Origin: an uncultured candidate division Zixibacteria bacterium
Lineage (GTDB): Bacteria; Zixibacteria; MSB-5A5; GN15; FEB-12
Direction: 5' to 3'
NCBI GenBank assembly: GCA_913009765.1
Contig: CAJVYT010000124.1
Span: 1-10,930, forward strand
Length of the DNA stretch: 10,930 nucleotides
Shown here: piece by piece, positions 1-7,148 of the stretch
Layout: each line of letters starts with the position of its first letter
Position numbering within the stretch: position 1 is the stretch's first letter
Program-made: the position numbers and the translations under genes
Notes under the pieces: generated by a model
Told to the model about the DNA's origin: nothing
Database searches by the model: none
What the model saw: only the letters and a program-made list of their open reading frames with translations

Positions 1-424
1 TCGCCATCTTTACCACAAACCGAAGCCACGATTCGTCAAACATCCCGGCAGACACAGCACCCGAAGAATCATAGCGGAGCAGGTCATATTTGTCTTTCAC
101 TCTGACTACATCATACAGATATATAATGGTCTCAACTGCCTCACGCTGGGCAAAGTAATACTGAAACCTTTCCATTGTGCCGTCTGATTTCGGTATCAGG
201 TGTTCATGCTTAAACCACCAATTTAACAACGCTACACTGCTATCGGTGGCACCGTCATACCCGCTTGCCCGCCATGCGTTCACCTTATTTCGCAGTTGGT
301 GCACGAGAGGAGGCAGCAGCTTTTCATAGCTCGATTCGCGCAGGGCTTCGTCTGCAGGAAACCACCGAAGTTTTGGATCGAGGATTATATGAGGCGATTT
401 TGGAAAATCAGGATGTAGTGCCAT
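1..424 (-). CDS. res: Type III restriction enzyme Res subunit, N-terminal part (cut by window edge)
   Basis: Reading leftward from ATG at 424, an open frame of 141 codons runs without a stop to the window edge, so only the N-terminus is present. It begins MALHPDFPKSPHIILDP, followed by RWFPADEALRESSYEKLLPP, LLNWWF, FQYYFAQREAVETIIYLYDV and FDESWLRFVVKMA. I recognise this as the start of the large DEAD/DEAH-box Res proteins of type III restriction systems. In that family the last motif leads directly into the Walker A loop, which would lie just outside the window. Res is the ATP-dependent translocase and endonuclease that cuts DNA when Mod finds unmethylated sites. The start is supported by AGAGG about 5 bases upstream of the ATG. 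It follows mod and the AlbA_2 gene on the same strand, separated by an AT-rich gap. Recognition is by remembered family resemblance; the catalytic domains are not visible here. Confidence 0.85.
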   Translation of the reverse strand, partial: MALHPDFPKSPHIILDPKLRWFPADEALRESSYEKLLPPLVHQLRNKVNAWRASGYDGATDSSVALLNWWFKHEHLIPKSDGTMERFQYYFAQREAVETIIYLYDVVRVKDKYDLLRYDSSGAVSAGMFDESWLRFVVKMA

Positions 425-545
425 TAAGCCTCTAAATGTACTTTAGATTTAGAATAAAGCTAATTTATTTATTCAAAACATATTGATTATAAAGCTAAAT
501 TTAAGCTTAAAGAGAATTTTAATACTAATTTAAATCTAAATAAAT
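425..545 (-). promoter_or_regulatory. AT-rich gap upstream of res with a -10-like box
   Basis: This 121-base gap between the AlbA_2 gene and res is almost entirely A and T and contains several TAAATCTAAA-type repeats in both orientations. On the minus strand TATAAT occurs at 491-486, about 62 bases before the res start, without a good -35 box at 16-18 bases. The res ribosome binding site (AGAGG) lies at the left edge. It could be an independent res promoter, a binding region for a silencer such as H-NS, or simply an AT-rich linker. The sequence alone does not decide. Confidence 0.3.
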
Positions 546-2159
546 CTAATCTTTAAGTTTCCAATATCCGGTTTTTTTAGGCCCTACATACTCAATTTTA
601 TTAGCTCTCCGCAATTCTTGTAAAAGATTCGAAATATCCTTGGCTTTAAGTTCCTTAAACGCATCCTGCAAATCATGGCGAAAGCCCTTATTCATTCTTA
701 GATGTTTAAGTATTAGCTCCTTATTCTTGGCGCGTGACAGCCCAGATAGCTTTGTGTGCACCCCTACCTTGCCTTCGTGAGCATAATATGCATGAGAAAG
801 TATATATTTTGCCCCACTGGTTTTGCCTACCTGCTCAACGATGCCAGCATTCAGAAATTTATCGCTGCTTTGAAGGCTGGCTACCGGCTGATTTTCACGA
901 ATTTGTTCAAGTTCATATATTTCATCAAAAGAAAAAGAAATCTGCTTTTCATTGACAACTTTTTCCAGAAAAAGAATAAATTTTTTATCCTTGACCCGGG
1001 CAGGAATTGTAAGACTGACAGAAAATTCATCACTTCTGGAAAGATCGGGCATCCCTTTTCCTTCCCTGATAGTATGCTCAAATATGTCGTCCATCCCCTG
1101 GCCGGACCTTTCAACCATTCCGGCTTTTTCAAATGTTTCTGCAATGCTCCGGTTCCGCCAGCTCCGTTTATGAAGAATGTTTTCAATAGTAATGCCGGGG
1201 GGAAATCCGCCGGGACTCTCTATGCTAAAAGAATCCGGCGACGCTTTTATAAAAACTGACTGGTTTTGAATTGTGTAATCTCTATGAGCCACTGCATTAA
1301 GGAGAGCTTCTCGCACAGGTTTCTCACTGAAAGAGAAAATCTCACGCTGGAATAGGCCCTCCTGAAAAGGGATTCTAATGTTGCGGGCGTTTATCGTCTC
1401 CCAAATTTCATCGTAAATCTTGAAAAATGGTTCACGCCAATTCTTGCGAAAATCGTGAGTTGTTTTTCTTGAGTCAAGCCTCCATTCAAATATAATTTCA
1501 CTGCCCGGCAGATTCTGATCGATCTTTTCTTTTTTTCCGAACAGAACCAGACTCGCATAGTTCAATCCTTTATCCGTCAACAAGCCCAGAGCCCGTAAGG
1601 TTTTATCGTTGGGGAAATCCAGGTAATCAACCCGTTTTGCTTTTTCTGCCCATCTGTTCTTAAAATTCTTGATTGCCACAACATCAAGATCGGCCACACT
1701 TAATCCGTCCACGATTTGCGCAGAAAAATCAGGGGCGGTTTCATTTAGAATTTTCTTCAACGTCATCTGGTCCATTTCAACAAGCGACTCACCTGCCCGC
1801 ATTGGATAATGGTAATTACCAGTTGATCGAACTGCCTGACCAACAGGACGGGATGGCACATGGAATATAAGAATATGCCCCTTTGGATGATTTAATTCCT
1901 CAACATCAATCCTGATCCTTATACCGGATAGCAGATCGTTGGATAGCTTATTGTGAGTGCCCTCAAAGGCTTTGGTGCCGACAACTTTCCTATCGTTATT
2001 AACGCCGAGAATCAGCTTGCCGCCTCCCTCATTTGCTAATGCAGCGCAATAATCAGGCAGATCTCTATTATGACTGAAGCTGTTTCTGGCAGACTTGAAC
2101 TCAAGGTTCATATTTTCGCCCTTTGTCATCCAGTTATCAAATTCTTCAACAGTCGTCAT
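546..2159 (-). CDS. AlbA_2 (Schlafen-like) ATP-binding protein within a type III R-M locus
   Basis: This 537-residue protein has an N-terminal AlbA_2/divergent AAA_4 domain at about residues 18-125 (LEFKSA at 19-24, ALANEGGGKLILGV at 40-53). A GHKL/HATPase_c_4-like region lies near residues 280-365, with EALLNAVAHRDY (284-295), SPGGFP and RSGQGMDDIF (351-360). A C-terminal winged-helix-like stretch follows. The family is often annotated as 'RecG-like helicase' or 'putative transcriptional regulator', but no helicase motifs are visible. Its ATG is 6 bases after the mod stop, with AAGG overlapping the mod end, so translation is probably coupled. Proteins of this type occur beside restriction systems and may regulate them or act as an added nucleic-acid-binding or nuclease component. 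The role here is inferred. The domain call is confident; the function is not. Confidence 0.85.
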   Translation of the reverse strand: MTTVEEFDNWMTKGENMNLEFKSARNSFSHNRDLPDYCAALANEGGGKLILGVNNDRKVVGTKAFEGTHNKLSNDLLSGIRIRIDVEELNHPKGHILIFHVPSRPVGQAVRSTGNYHYPMRAGESLVEMDQMTLKKILNETAPDFSAQIVDGLSVADLDVVAIKNFKNRWAEKAKRVDYLDFPNDKTLRALGLLTDKGLNYASLVLFGKKEKIDQNLPGSEIIFEWRLDSRKTTHDFRKNWREPFFKIYDEIWETINARNIRIPFQEGLFQREIFSFSEKPVREALLNAVAHRDYTIQNQSVFIKASPDSFSIESPGGFPPGITIENILHKRSWRNRSIAETFEKAGMVERSGQGMDDIFEHTIREGKGMPDLSRSDEFSVSLTIPARVKDKKFILFLEKVVNEKQISFSFDEIYELEQIRENQPVASLQSSDKFLNAGIVEQVGKTSGAKYILSHAYYAHEGKVGVHTKLSGLSRAKNKELILKHLRMNKGFRHDLQDAFKELKAKDISNLLQELRRANKIEYVGPKKTGYWKLKD

Positions 2160-2165
2160 AGTGCC

Positions 2166-4403
2166 TTATATATTAACCTCTATTATTTTCATTGTATCAT
2201 TTCCAAAAATATCTACGACTTTTACGGCAATCTTGCGGCGTCCGGGCTGGCTTTCATGAAAGACGCTTTTCAACTCTATAGAGCGGTCTTTTTTGGTACG
2301 GAAGGACTGCCACTCATTTTCAAATACAAAGTCGCCTGTCCAGACTTCTTCTGTTTCACCGCTCTCCTCATTCTGAACACTGACAATCTCCCGCTTGGAT
2401 TCAAAATCAAAATCCACTGACCAGTAATCGATCCAGTCTGTCCAATGTTTTGTCAATACTTCACGTTTCACAATCCCCTTTTTGTCCTTGCTGATCTTGA
2501 CGACCTGTCCCTTGTCTACTATGACCTTGCTTTTACTGTTTTTCAGGGTCTCATCAGCGTTTTGAGAATCCTGAGAATAAAAAACAGAGAAATCAGTAAG
2601 CTCAACGGCTATCCCCTTCTTTTTAATGTGAGGCTTTATTTCGATAAACGATACATCGTGAAACACTACCTGATTTTTCTCAACTGCACGTTTGTCAAAG
2701 ACATCACGCGGGATGTACTTCATTGCGAGATCAATCCCCTTCGCTTTTGCTTCATCAAGAATGTTGGGAAACAGGCCCATCTCAAACTCAAAACCGAGAA
2801 TATCAACACGAGTAATATGCTTCTGGCGGCATTCAAGAATGACCTCTTCAACAAAAAGTCGGGTAACCGGAAGATTGACTGGCCCCACAGCAACAAGACG
2901 CCCTGCCTTTTTCCCCTGAAAAGTATTGAACTGGGTTACTGTCTCGGCGCGATAGGCGTGTAAAATGAGATTCAGGAAATCTTTTTCCTTTGCTTCAAGC
3001 TGCTTCTGCTTCTCTTCTTCACGCAAGGAAAGATTGACGCCGATATAATGCTGACGTTCGTATTTGCCGAGATTAAGTATCTCAAAGGCTCGCCAGCTTT
3101 TGTTATCTGCTTTGAGTTGACGCTGTACACCGATTAGACGTTTTCGGGTTGTGTGAATGGAAAATTTACCGAGATCAGAGCCGATCCATTTGCGGTTAAG
3201 CTTTTCAGCCACGGCAAGAGTTGTTCCGCTTCCTGCAAAAAAATCGCAGACTATATCATCTTTGTTAGAGGAGGCTTTAATTATGCGCTCTAATAGAGCT
3301 TCAGGTTTTTGGGTTGGATAATCCACTCTTTCTTTTGCTACCTGATTCACAGGATATATATCATCCCAAATATCGGCAACTCGTGTACCCTCACCAGCAT
3401 CAAAGTAACGTTTTACATAAGGTATTCCGGTTTTAGAGAATAAAATTAAACCGTTTTTCATCCCGTCATCAATTTTGTCTTGACTCCAAATCCAGTGTTT
3501 TCCAGGAGGAGGCCCAATCTCCTTATCACCAAACATTCGGGGTGGTCCGCTACCATTTTGAGTGAAGTCGGCAAGATTGTATCGACGACCTGTCTCTTCT
3601 TCTACATGCCGGTAATGCGTTTTAAGTAACTGTTCATCCTTTGGGACAAATTGTGGATTAAAAATCAAATTATCGGACTTCGTAAACACAAAAATGCTGT
3701 CCTTGATATTAGAAAAGTGGTTGCTTTGGGATTTTACAGAGCGTGACTTTTTCCATGCAATTTCAGATGTATATTTCCCAAAAACCTCATCCATAACCAA
3801 TCTAATATAACTATTCACTCGCCAATCACAATGCACATAAATACTTCCATCCTCTGCCAGCAAATCCCGCATCAGCACGAGCCGTTCATAGATCATGGCG
3901 ATAAAGGAATCCGCACCCTTGCCCCAGGTATCGCGGTAGGCGAGTTCTTCCAGCATGTTGGGCTTTTTGGTCAGGGTCTCGCCGCCGATCTCGATATCCA
4001 TACTGAAATCCGCGCCAACATCAAACGGCGGATCAATATAAATCAGTTTAATCCCGCCCTGCGCCTCGATCTCTTCCCTGAGCGGCCCGTTTTTCAATGA
4101 GGACAGAATCAGCTTGTTATCACCCCAGATAAGTTTATTATTCCAGCCCTTGATCTGCCTGCCGGTATGTGAGTCAAAGAGCCCGGCCTGAAGTTTTAAC
4201 TCCTTTTCCGAGCGCGGTTCATCCACCTGTTCAATAACCTGAAAGGGCAGCACAACATTACACACCTCATTCGTCTTACCATTCCAGACCAGCTCGACCT
4301 CCCGTTTGTCTTCAAACAGCAGAAAACGGTACTTCTCCGGCAGGGGCTTGCCCTCTTCAAGATAGCGGGTAATATCTCTTATCTCATTATCTGTAAGTTT
4401 CAT
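2166..4403 (-). CDS. mod: Type III DNA methyltransferase Mod (beta-class adenine methylase)
   Basis: This 745-residue protein carries N6-adenine/N4-cytosine methyltransferase motifs in beta-class order. Motif IV is DPPF at residues 124-127 (usual form DPPY). The characteristic YPTQKPE is at 362-368, and the SAM-binding motif I, DFFAGSGTT, is at 387-395. The region between these, about 210-360, should include much of the target recognition part. The C-terminal 300 residues are less conserved and probably bind Res. Mod transfers a methyl group from S-adenosylmethionine to adenine in an asymmetric site and supplies recognition for the Mod-Res complex. It is the first gene of the leftward locus, followed by the AlbA_2 gene and res. 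At 745 residues it is longer than the classical EcoP1/EcoP15 Mod, but in the range of other type III-like enzymes I recall. GGAA about 6 bases upstream supports the ATG. The gene appears intact. Confidence 0.93.
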   Translation of the reverse strand: MKLTDNEIRDITRYLEEGKPLPEKYRFLLFEDKREVELVWNGKTNEVCNVVLPFQVIEQVDEPRSEKELKLQAGLFDSHTGRQIKGWNNKLIWGDNKLILSSLKNGPLREEIEAQGGIKLIYIDPPFDVGADFSMDIEIGGETLTKKPNMLEELAYRDTWGKGADSFIAMIYERLVLMRDLLAEDGSIYVHCDWRVNSYIRLVMDEVFGKYTSEIAWKKSRSVKSQSNHFSNIKDSIFVFTKSDNLIFNPQFVPKDEQLLKTHYRHVEEETGRRYNLADFTQNGSGPPRMFGDKEIGPPPGKHWIWSQDKIDDGMKNGLILFSKTGIPYVKRYFDAGEGTRVADIWDDIYPVNQVAKERVDYPTQKPEALLERIIKASSNKDDIVCDFFAGSGTTLAVAEKLNRKWIGSDLGKFSIHTTRKRLIGVQRQLKADNKSWRAFEILNLGKYERQHYIGVNLSLREEEKQKQLEAKEKDFLNLILHAYRAETVTQFNTFQGKKAGRLVAVGPVNLPVTRLFVEEVILECRQKHITRVDILGFEFEMGLFPNILDEAKAKGIDLAMKYIPRDVFDKRAVEKNQVVFHDVSFIEIKPHIKKKGIAVELTDFSVFYSQDSQNADETLKNSKSKVIVDKGQVVKISKDKKGIVKREVLTKHWTDWIDYWSVDFDFESKREIVSVQNEESGETEEVWTGDFVFENEWQSFRTKKDRSIELKSVFHESQPGRRKIAVKVVDIFGNDTMKIIEVNI

Positions 4404-4496
4404 GTTATTCCAACAACTCCATTTTATCTTCCCTACGGAAATCTGAATGTAAGGTCTGTTATTTTGATCACATCCGCTCCCGCTGGTCGCTGTTTC

Positions 4497-4526
4497 ATTC
4501 TAATGTAAAAATCCTCTATTCGGCAA
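4497..4526 (-). promoter_or_regulatory. Possible sigma70 promoter for the mod operon
   Basis: On the minus strand a TTGCCG box (4526-4521) and a TAGAAT box (4502-4497) are separated by 18 bases. They match the -35 and -10 consensus at 4 and 5 of 6 positions. The start of transcription would be near 4490, giving a leader of roughly 87 bases before mod. This is the best candidate I see in the divergent intergenic region, but it is not proven. Confidence 0.35.
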
Positions 4527-4552
4527 CTTTAATTATTTAAAGGGGGAGCAGG

Positions 4553-4719
4553 CGCACAGAGGTATATTTGAAGGCATATGATTCTATTCCTGCTGTCAGA
4601 CCGGGACTTACAACGTATTTTGAATTCTATAACACAGGCGCAGGCATCAAAGCCTTGACCGAAAGACCCCGGATAATGTTTACTGGAGTATACTACCTCA
4701 AAAGCAGGTAGCGGTATGA
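4553..4719 (+). pseudogene. Broken IS3-family transposase C-terminus
   Basis: About 55 codons remain of the transposase catalytic domain. They carry EVYLKAY, YFEFYN and, after a -1 frameshift near 4640, RHQSLDRKTP and the natural TGA. The preserved blocks correspond to the last quarter of a normal orfB product, after the DDE catalytic region except possibly the final helix. It cannot be functional. Confidence 0.7.
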
Positions 4720-4780
4720 ACAGGCAGCTTATCACTTATAAATCGATTCTGCCTGTCCAAACAGACCCGGCCACCTCTCA
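4553..4780 (+). mobile_element. Remnant of an IS3-family insertion sequence (3' end of transposase orfB plus end)
   Basis: In the plus frame from 4562 the translation reads VYLKAYDSIP, then GLTTYFEFYNT, the typical end region of IS3-family (rve_3 integrase core) transposases. After 4639 the homology jumps to another frame, starting at 4642: RHQSLDRKTPDNVYWS and on to a TGA at 4717-4719. This corresponds to one missing base, so the gene is both truncated at its 5' side and frameshifted. Downstream, TGTCCAAACAGACCCGGCCA (from 4754) and the bases to about 4780 look like the right-hand terminal repeat of such elements. The left end is missing. It sits exactly between the R-M locus and the cassette-like defence genes, marking past transposition at this boundary. 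Confidence 0.7.
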
Positions 4781-4801
4781 CCTTTAATATGAAATGTGTT
4801 T

Positions 4802-4834
4802 AAGGGAAAATTGATTGACAATCCATTTTCCCTT
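4802..4834. promoter_or_regulatory. 33-base dyad (probable operator) over the -35 box, copy 1
   Basis: The arms AAGGGAAAATTGATT and AATCCATTTTCCCTT are inverted repeats with 14 of 15 positions pairing around the 3-base centre GAC. The dyad covers the -35 hexamer and much of the spacer. It lies upstream of the expected transcription start, so it should act as DNA, most simply as a repressor or activator site. No regulator gene is evident in the window. Confidence 0.65.
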
Positions 4835-4843
4835 TCATATAAT
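4815..4843 (+). promoter_or_regulatory. Full-consensus sigma70 promoter, copy 1
   Basis: TTGACA at 4815-4820 and TATAAT at 4838-4843 are separated by exactly 17 bases, a perfect match to the bacterial housekeeping consensus. Transcription would start near 4850, leaving a leader of about 50 bases before the nuclease ATG at 4901. Such a strong promoter on a defence gene suggests tight repression or constant high expression. Confidence 0.85.
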
Positions 4844-4900
4844 GCTGATAAATATAGAATAAGTATAAAAGTAACTGTTAGAGTTGAATAAAATAACCAT

Positions 4901-6076
4901 ATGAATGCATTAGAGAGATACACATCCAAATTAAATTCAAATGTATTCTTTCGAGAGTTTTCATTTTCAAGGAATAAGTTCTCTCCAGAACCACGGAAAG
5001 AATTAGATTTTGCAGATCATGTTGTTTGGATAGACGACCTATTCTTTGCGTTTCAATCAAAACATCGTAATATTTCTACAGATACGAATCCTGAAGATGA
5101 GGAAAAGTGGTTTAATAATAAGGTTATTCGTGAAGCGACAAAACAAATCAGAGATACTTTAAGATATCTAAGGGAATACAAAGAGATTTATTTAACCAAT
5201 GACCGGAATCATGCATTTAATATTGCAACAGCAAAGCTAAACTCAATTGATAAAATTGTTCTTTACTCAGCCCACGAAGTTCTTCCTATCAAGTGCCGCA
5301 ATAAAAAATATCATAAAAGTTCATCTGCTGGGTTTATTCATTTTATTCACATAGAAGATTACATTGAAATATGTGGAACATTAGTCACCCCAATGGAAAT
5401 ACATCATTATTTATCCTACCGCGAGGATCTAATTAATCAATGGGATAAAGAAACTTCTCGTATTCCTGAACTTGCTCTTTTAGGGCATTTTCTTTATGGT
5501 GATCTTACTATCCAACCAAGTGATAAAAGCAGTAAATATCTTACAGCCTTGAAGGATAATCGTTTAGAGTGGGATTATACTTATATCGCTAGAATTTTTG
5601 CTGATCGCATTACAGTTACAGACAATCCTCAAGACTATTACAAGATAATCACTGAACTAGCGAAATTTAAACGTTCCGACTTAAAGATGTTCAAACAGCG
5701 ATTTGACCTAGCCAGAGATAAAGCCACGGCCGATGAGTTTGTGAAGCCATGGAGATTTAGTATCCCGGAAAATAAAAGTGGCTTTCTGTTCACACCAATC
5801 ATAAAAGATATGATCAAAAACAGAACTCATTATTTATCAAACTTAACATTAGGACATAAGTACGATCAAAAGTTAGAAAAGTGTATAGGATTATCTATAA
5901 CATCAGATCGTAATGGATACTTCTATGTTGAATGGTGTTACATGGAATTTCCATGGTCATATGATGAAAAACTTGAACAAATGCTAAAAGAAAACTTTCC
6001 ATTAAGACCTGTTAAAGAGCATAATGTGCCTACATATAGATTCGATGATACTGTACGAGATAATAAAAAACTCTAA
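4901..6076 (+). CDS. Predicted PD-(D/E)XK-like nuclease, first gene of a SIR2 operon
   Basis: This is a 391-residue soluble protein with no signal peptide or membrane segment. Residues 34-56 (ELDFAD, then VVWIDD, then FAFQSKHR) have the layout of a PD-(D/E)XK nuclease core: E34, an acidic residue at D39 or D45, and a Q-x-K at 52-54 in place of E-x-K, as in Mrr-like enzymes. KWFNNKVIREATKQIRDTLRYL (from about 89) is a helix typical of this hypothetical family. The rest (about 150-391) is probably a sensor or partner-binding part and is not recognised. It has no strong Shine-Dalgarno sequence. The ATG at 4901 is chosen because it lies just after the consensus promoter. The SIR2-like gene follows after 65 bases with no terminator, so the two are probably co-transcribed. 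The likely role is DNA or RNA cleavage in phage defence. The nuclease call rests on a motif by eye. Confidence 0.6.
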   Translation: MNALERYTSKLNSNVFFREFSFSRNKFSPEPRKELDFADHVVWIDDLFFAFQSKHRNISTDTNPEDEEKWFNNKVIREATKQIRDTLRYLREYKEIYLTNDRNHAFNIATAKLNSIDKIVLYSAHEVLPIKCRNKKYHKSSSAGFIHFIHIEDYIEICGTLVTPMEIHHYLSYREDLINQWDKETSRIPELALLGHFLYGDLTIQPSDKSSKYLTALKDNRLEWDYTYIARIFADRITVTDNPQDYYKIITELAKFKRSDLKMFKQRFDLARDKATADEFVKPWRFSIPENKSGFLFTPIIKDMIKNRTHYLSNLTLGHKYDQKLEKCIGLSITSDRNGYFYVEWCYMEFPWSYDEKLEQMLKENFPLRPVKEHNVPTYRFDDTVRDNKKL

Positions 6077-6141
6077 CAATTTGATGAGCAGAGACGCGGA
6101 TTAACATATGAAATTTATTAACGATAAAAGATGGTGCTTAG

Positions 6142-7119
6142 ATGAATAATGTTTTTTTATATTTGCTTGGTGCTGGGGCAAGTTGTAAGACTCTTCCATT
6201 GGCTTCTAAATTTTCAGCTCGTCTCAATAAATTTGCTGACGATTTAAGAGAGGCTAAACCGATGAAATTTATAGTAAATAATCCCGATATTACTCCTGAG
6301 GAACAACTGTGGGGTCGGAAGTTTGATAATTTACTTAATGCCATAAACTGGCTTGCAGAGGAATCTTCTCATCACTTTTCGGTAGATACATTTGCTAAGA
6401 AGTTATTTCTTCGTAACGATATCCAAAATCTTAAGAAACTTAAGGCTGCGCTATCGACTTATTTAGTTATAGAGCAATCAAGGCATCATGTAGACCAGCG
6501 ATACGATGCGTTTCTTGCAAGCGTGCTGAGCTTTGATAGTAGTCGTCGTGTAAACCTGCCCGAGCATCTCCGTATATTTACTTGGAATTATGATACACAA
6601 TTAGAAAAAGCTTTTTACGGATTCTGTGAAAACCAAGATACGGTCATTGATGACATGGCATTCAATAAGTATATTTATAGAATTAACGGACGTTGCGGCA
6701 CTCACCCACCGGGCCACATTGGCGATTCATTTCGAGCAATCTTGAACACTACAAATGAACCAGCATGGGAAGTAGGAATAAATCTTTACAAGAATTATAT
6801 TGCCGAACCTTCTTCGCCTGAAGCCGAAATAAATTTTGCATGGGAAGATCCTACACAAAATAGGCTTAAAAACGTTGGCCTAAATCTATTATCAGATGTA
6901 ACTGATATTGTCATTATCGGGTATTCTTTTCCATATTTTAACCGAGAGATAGATGACCTTATTTTTAAACAGTTCAGACATGTACGGCAAATATACTTGC
7001 AGTATCCAGAAGGTGAACATGTCGCTATTGAAGAACGTCTTAATAGTCTTCTTCCCCCAGATGTTAAAATTATTCGAGTTGCTAGTACTGATTTATTCTG
7101 TATTCCAGACGACTTTTAG
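6142..7119 (+). CDS. SIR2-like NAD-binding defence effector
   Basis: This 325-residue protein shows the SIR2/Rossmann motifs in order: LLGAGAS at residues 8-14 (nucleotide-binding loop), FTWNYD at 146-151, YRINGRCG at 179-186, and IIGYSFPYFNREID at 258-271. The family is known in bacteria mainly from anti-phage systems (Thoeris ThsA, DSR, SIR2-HerA, short Argonaute pairs), where it degrades NAD+ to stop infected cells. The position where classical sirtuins have the catalytic His in 'HG' appears here as N182-G183, so activity should not be assumed. It follows the predicted nuclease by 65 bases and probably shares its promoter, suggesting a two-gene system of sensor/nuclease plus NAD-directed effector. 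The start at 6142 matches the natural N-terminus, since the GAGAS loop normally lies within the first 20 residues. The Shine-Dalgarno sequence is weak. Confidence 0.8.
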   Translation: MNNVFLYLLGAGASCKTLPLASKFSARLNKFADDLREAKPMKFIVNNPDITPEEQLWGRKFDNLLNAINWLAEESSHHFSVDTFAKKLFLRNDIQNLKKLKAALSTYLVIEQSRHHVDQRYDAFLASVLSFDSSRRVNLPEHLRIFTWNYDTQLEKAFYGFCENQDTVIDDMAFNKYIYRINGRCGTHPPGHIGDSFRAILNTTNEPAWEVGINLYKNYIAEPSSPEAEINFAWEDPTQNRLKNVGLNLLSDVTDIVIIGYSFPYFNREIDDLIFKQFRHVRQIYLQYPEGEHVAIEERLNSLLPPDVKIIRVASTDLFCIPDDF

Positions 7120-7148
7120 AATTTTTATTAGTCATAAGTATAAATGAA

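Larger units (their letters stand above)
4791..4880 (+). repeat. 90-base perfect direct repeat, copy 1 (promoter cassette)
   Basis: Every base of this segment is identical to 9346-9435, 4,555 bases away. Identity starts abruptly at GAAATGTG and ends at AACTGTTA; bases on both sides differ. Each copy lies just before a defence-type gene that is unrelated to the other. Confidence 0.97.
4404..4900. other. Divergent intergenic region between mod and the nuclease gene
   Basis: This stretch of 497 bases carries no intact gene. From left to right it holds the mod leader and candidate promoter (to about 4530), the IS3 remnant (4553-4780), and the first copy of the 90-base repeat with a consensus promoter reading right (4791-4880). 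A 20-base AT-rich leader then precedes the ATG at 4901. The minus-strand open frames here overlap the transposase remnant and show no family resemblance, so they are not called. Confidence 0.8.

Noticed and set aside
734..1259. Several open frames inside the AlbA_2 gene, including 101 aa on the same strand and 167 aa on the plus strand
   Set aside because: They lie fully within a strongly conserved gene in other frames, and their translations show no family resemblance.
2070..2963. Plus-strand frames of 116, 172 and 75 aa
   Set aside because: They are antisense to the 3' half of mod and the end of the AlbA_2 boundary. They have no promoter or ribosome site and unnatural composition.
3831..4100. 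Plus-strand frame of 89 aa opposite the DPPF region of mod
   Set aside because: It is the reverse complement of a conserved catalytic region and so a shadow of mod.
4716..4787. Plus-strand 23-codon frame starting MNRQLITYK just before the promoter repeat
   Set aside because: It overlaps the transposase stop and the insertion-sequence end, and is better explained as untranslated IS sequence.
4529..5060. Minus-strand frames of 68, 65 and 60 aa
   Set aside because: The first is antisense to the IS3 remnant. The others cross the promoter repeat and run antisense to the nuclease start. None shows recognisable motifs.
6070..6107. CTCTAAC...GATTAAC after the nuclease stop, resembling attC ends
   Set aside because: The bases between do not pair, the right box is off consensus, and the nuclease and SIR2 genes look like one operon.
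6108..6149. Short frame (13 codons) overlapping the SIR2 start codon, a possible leader peptide
   Set aside because: It has no Shine-Dalgarno sequence or distinctive codon content; an overlap of this size occurs easily by chance in AT-rich DNA.
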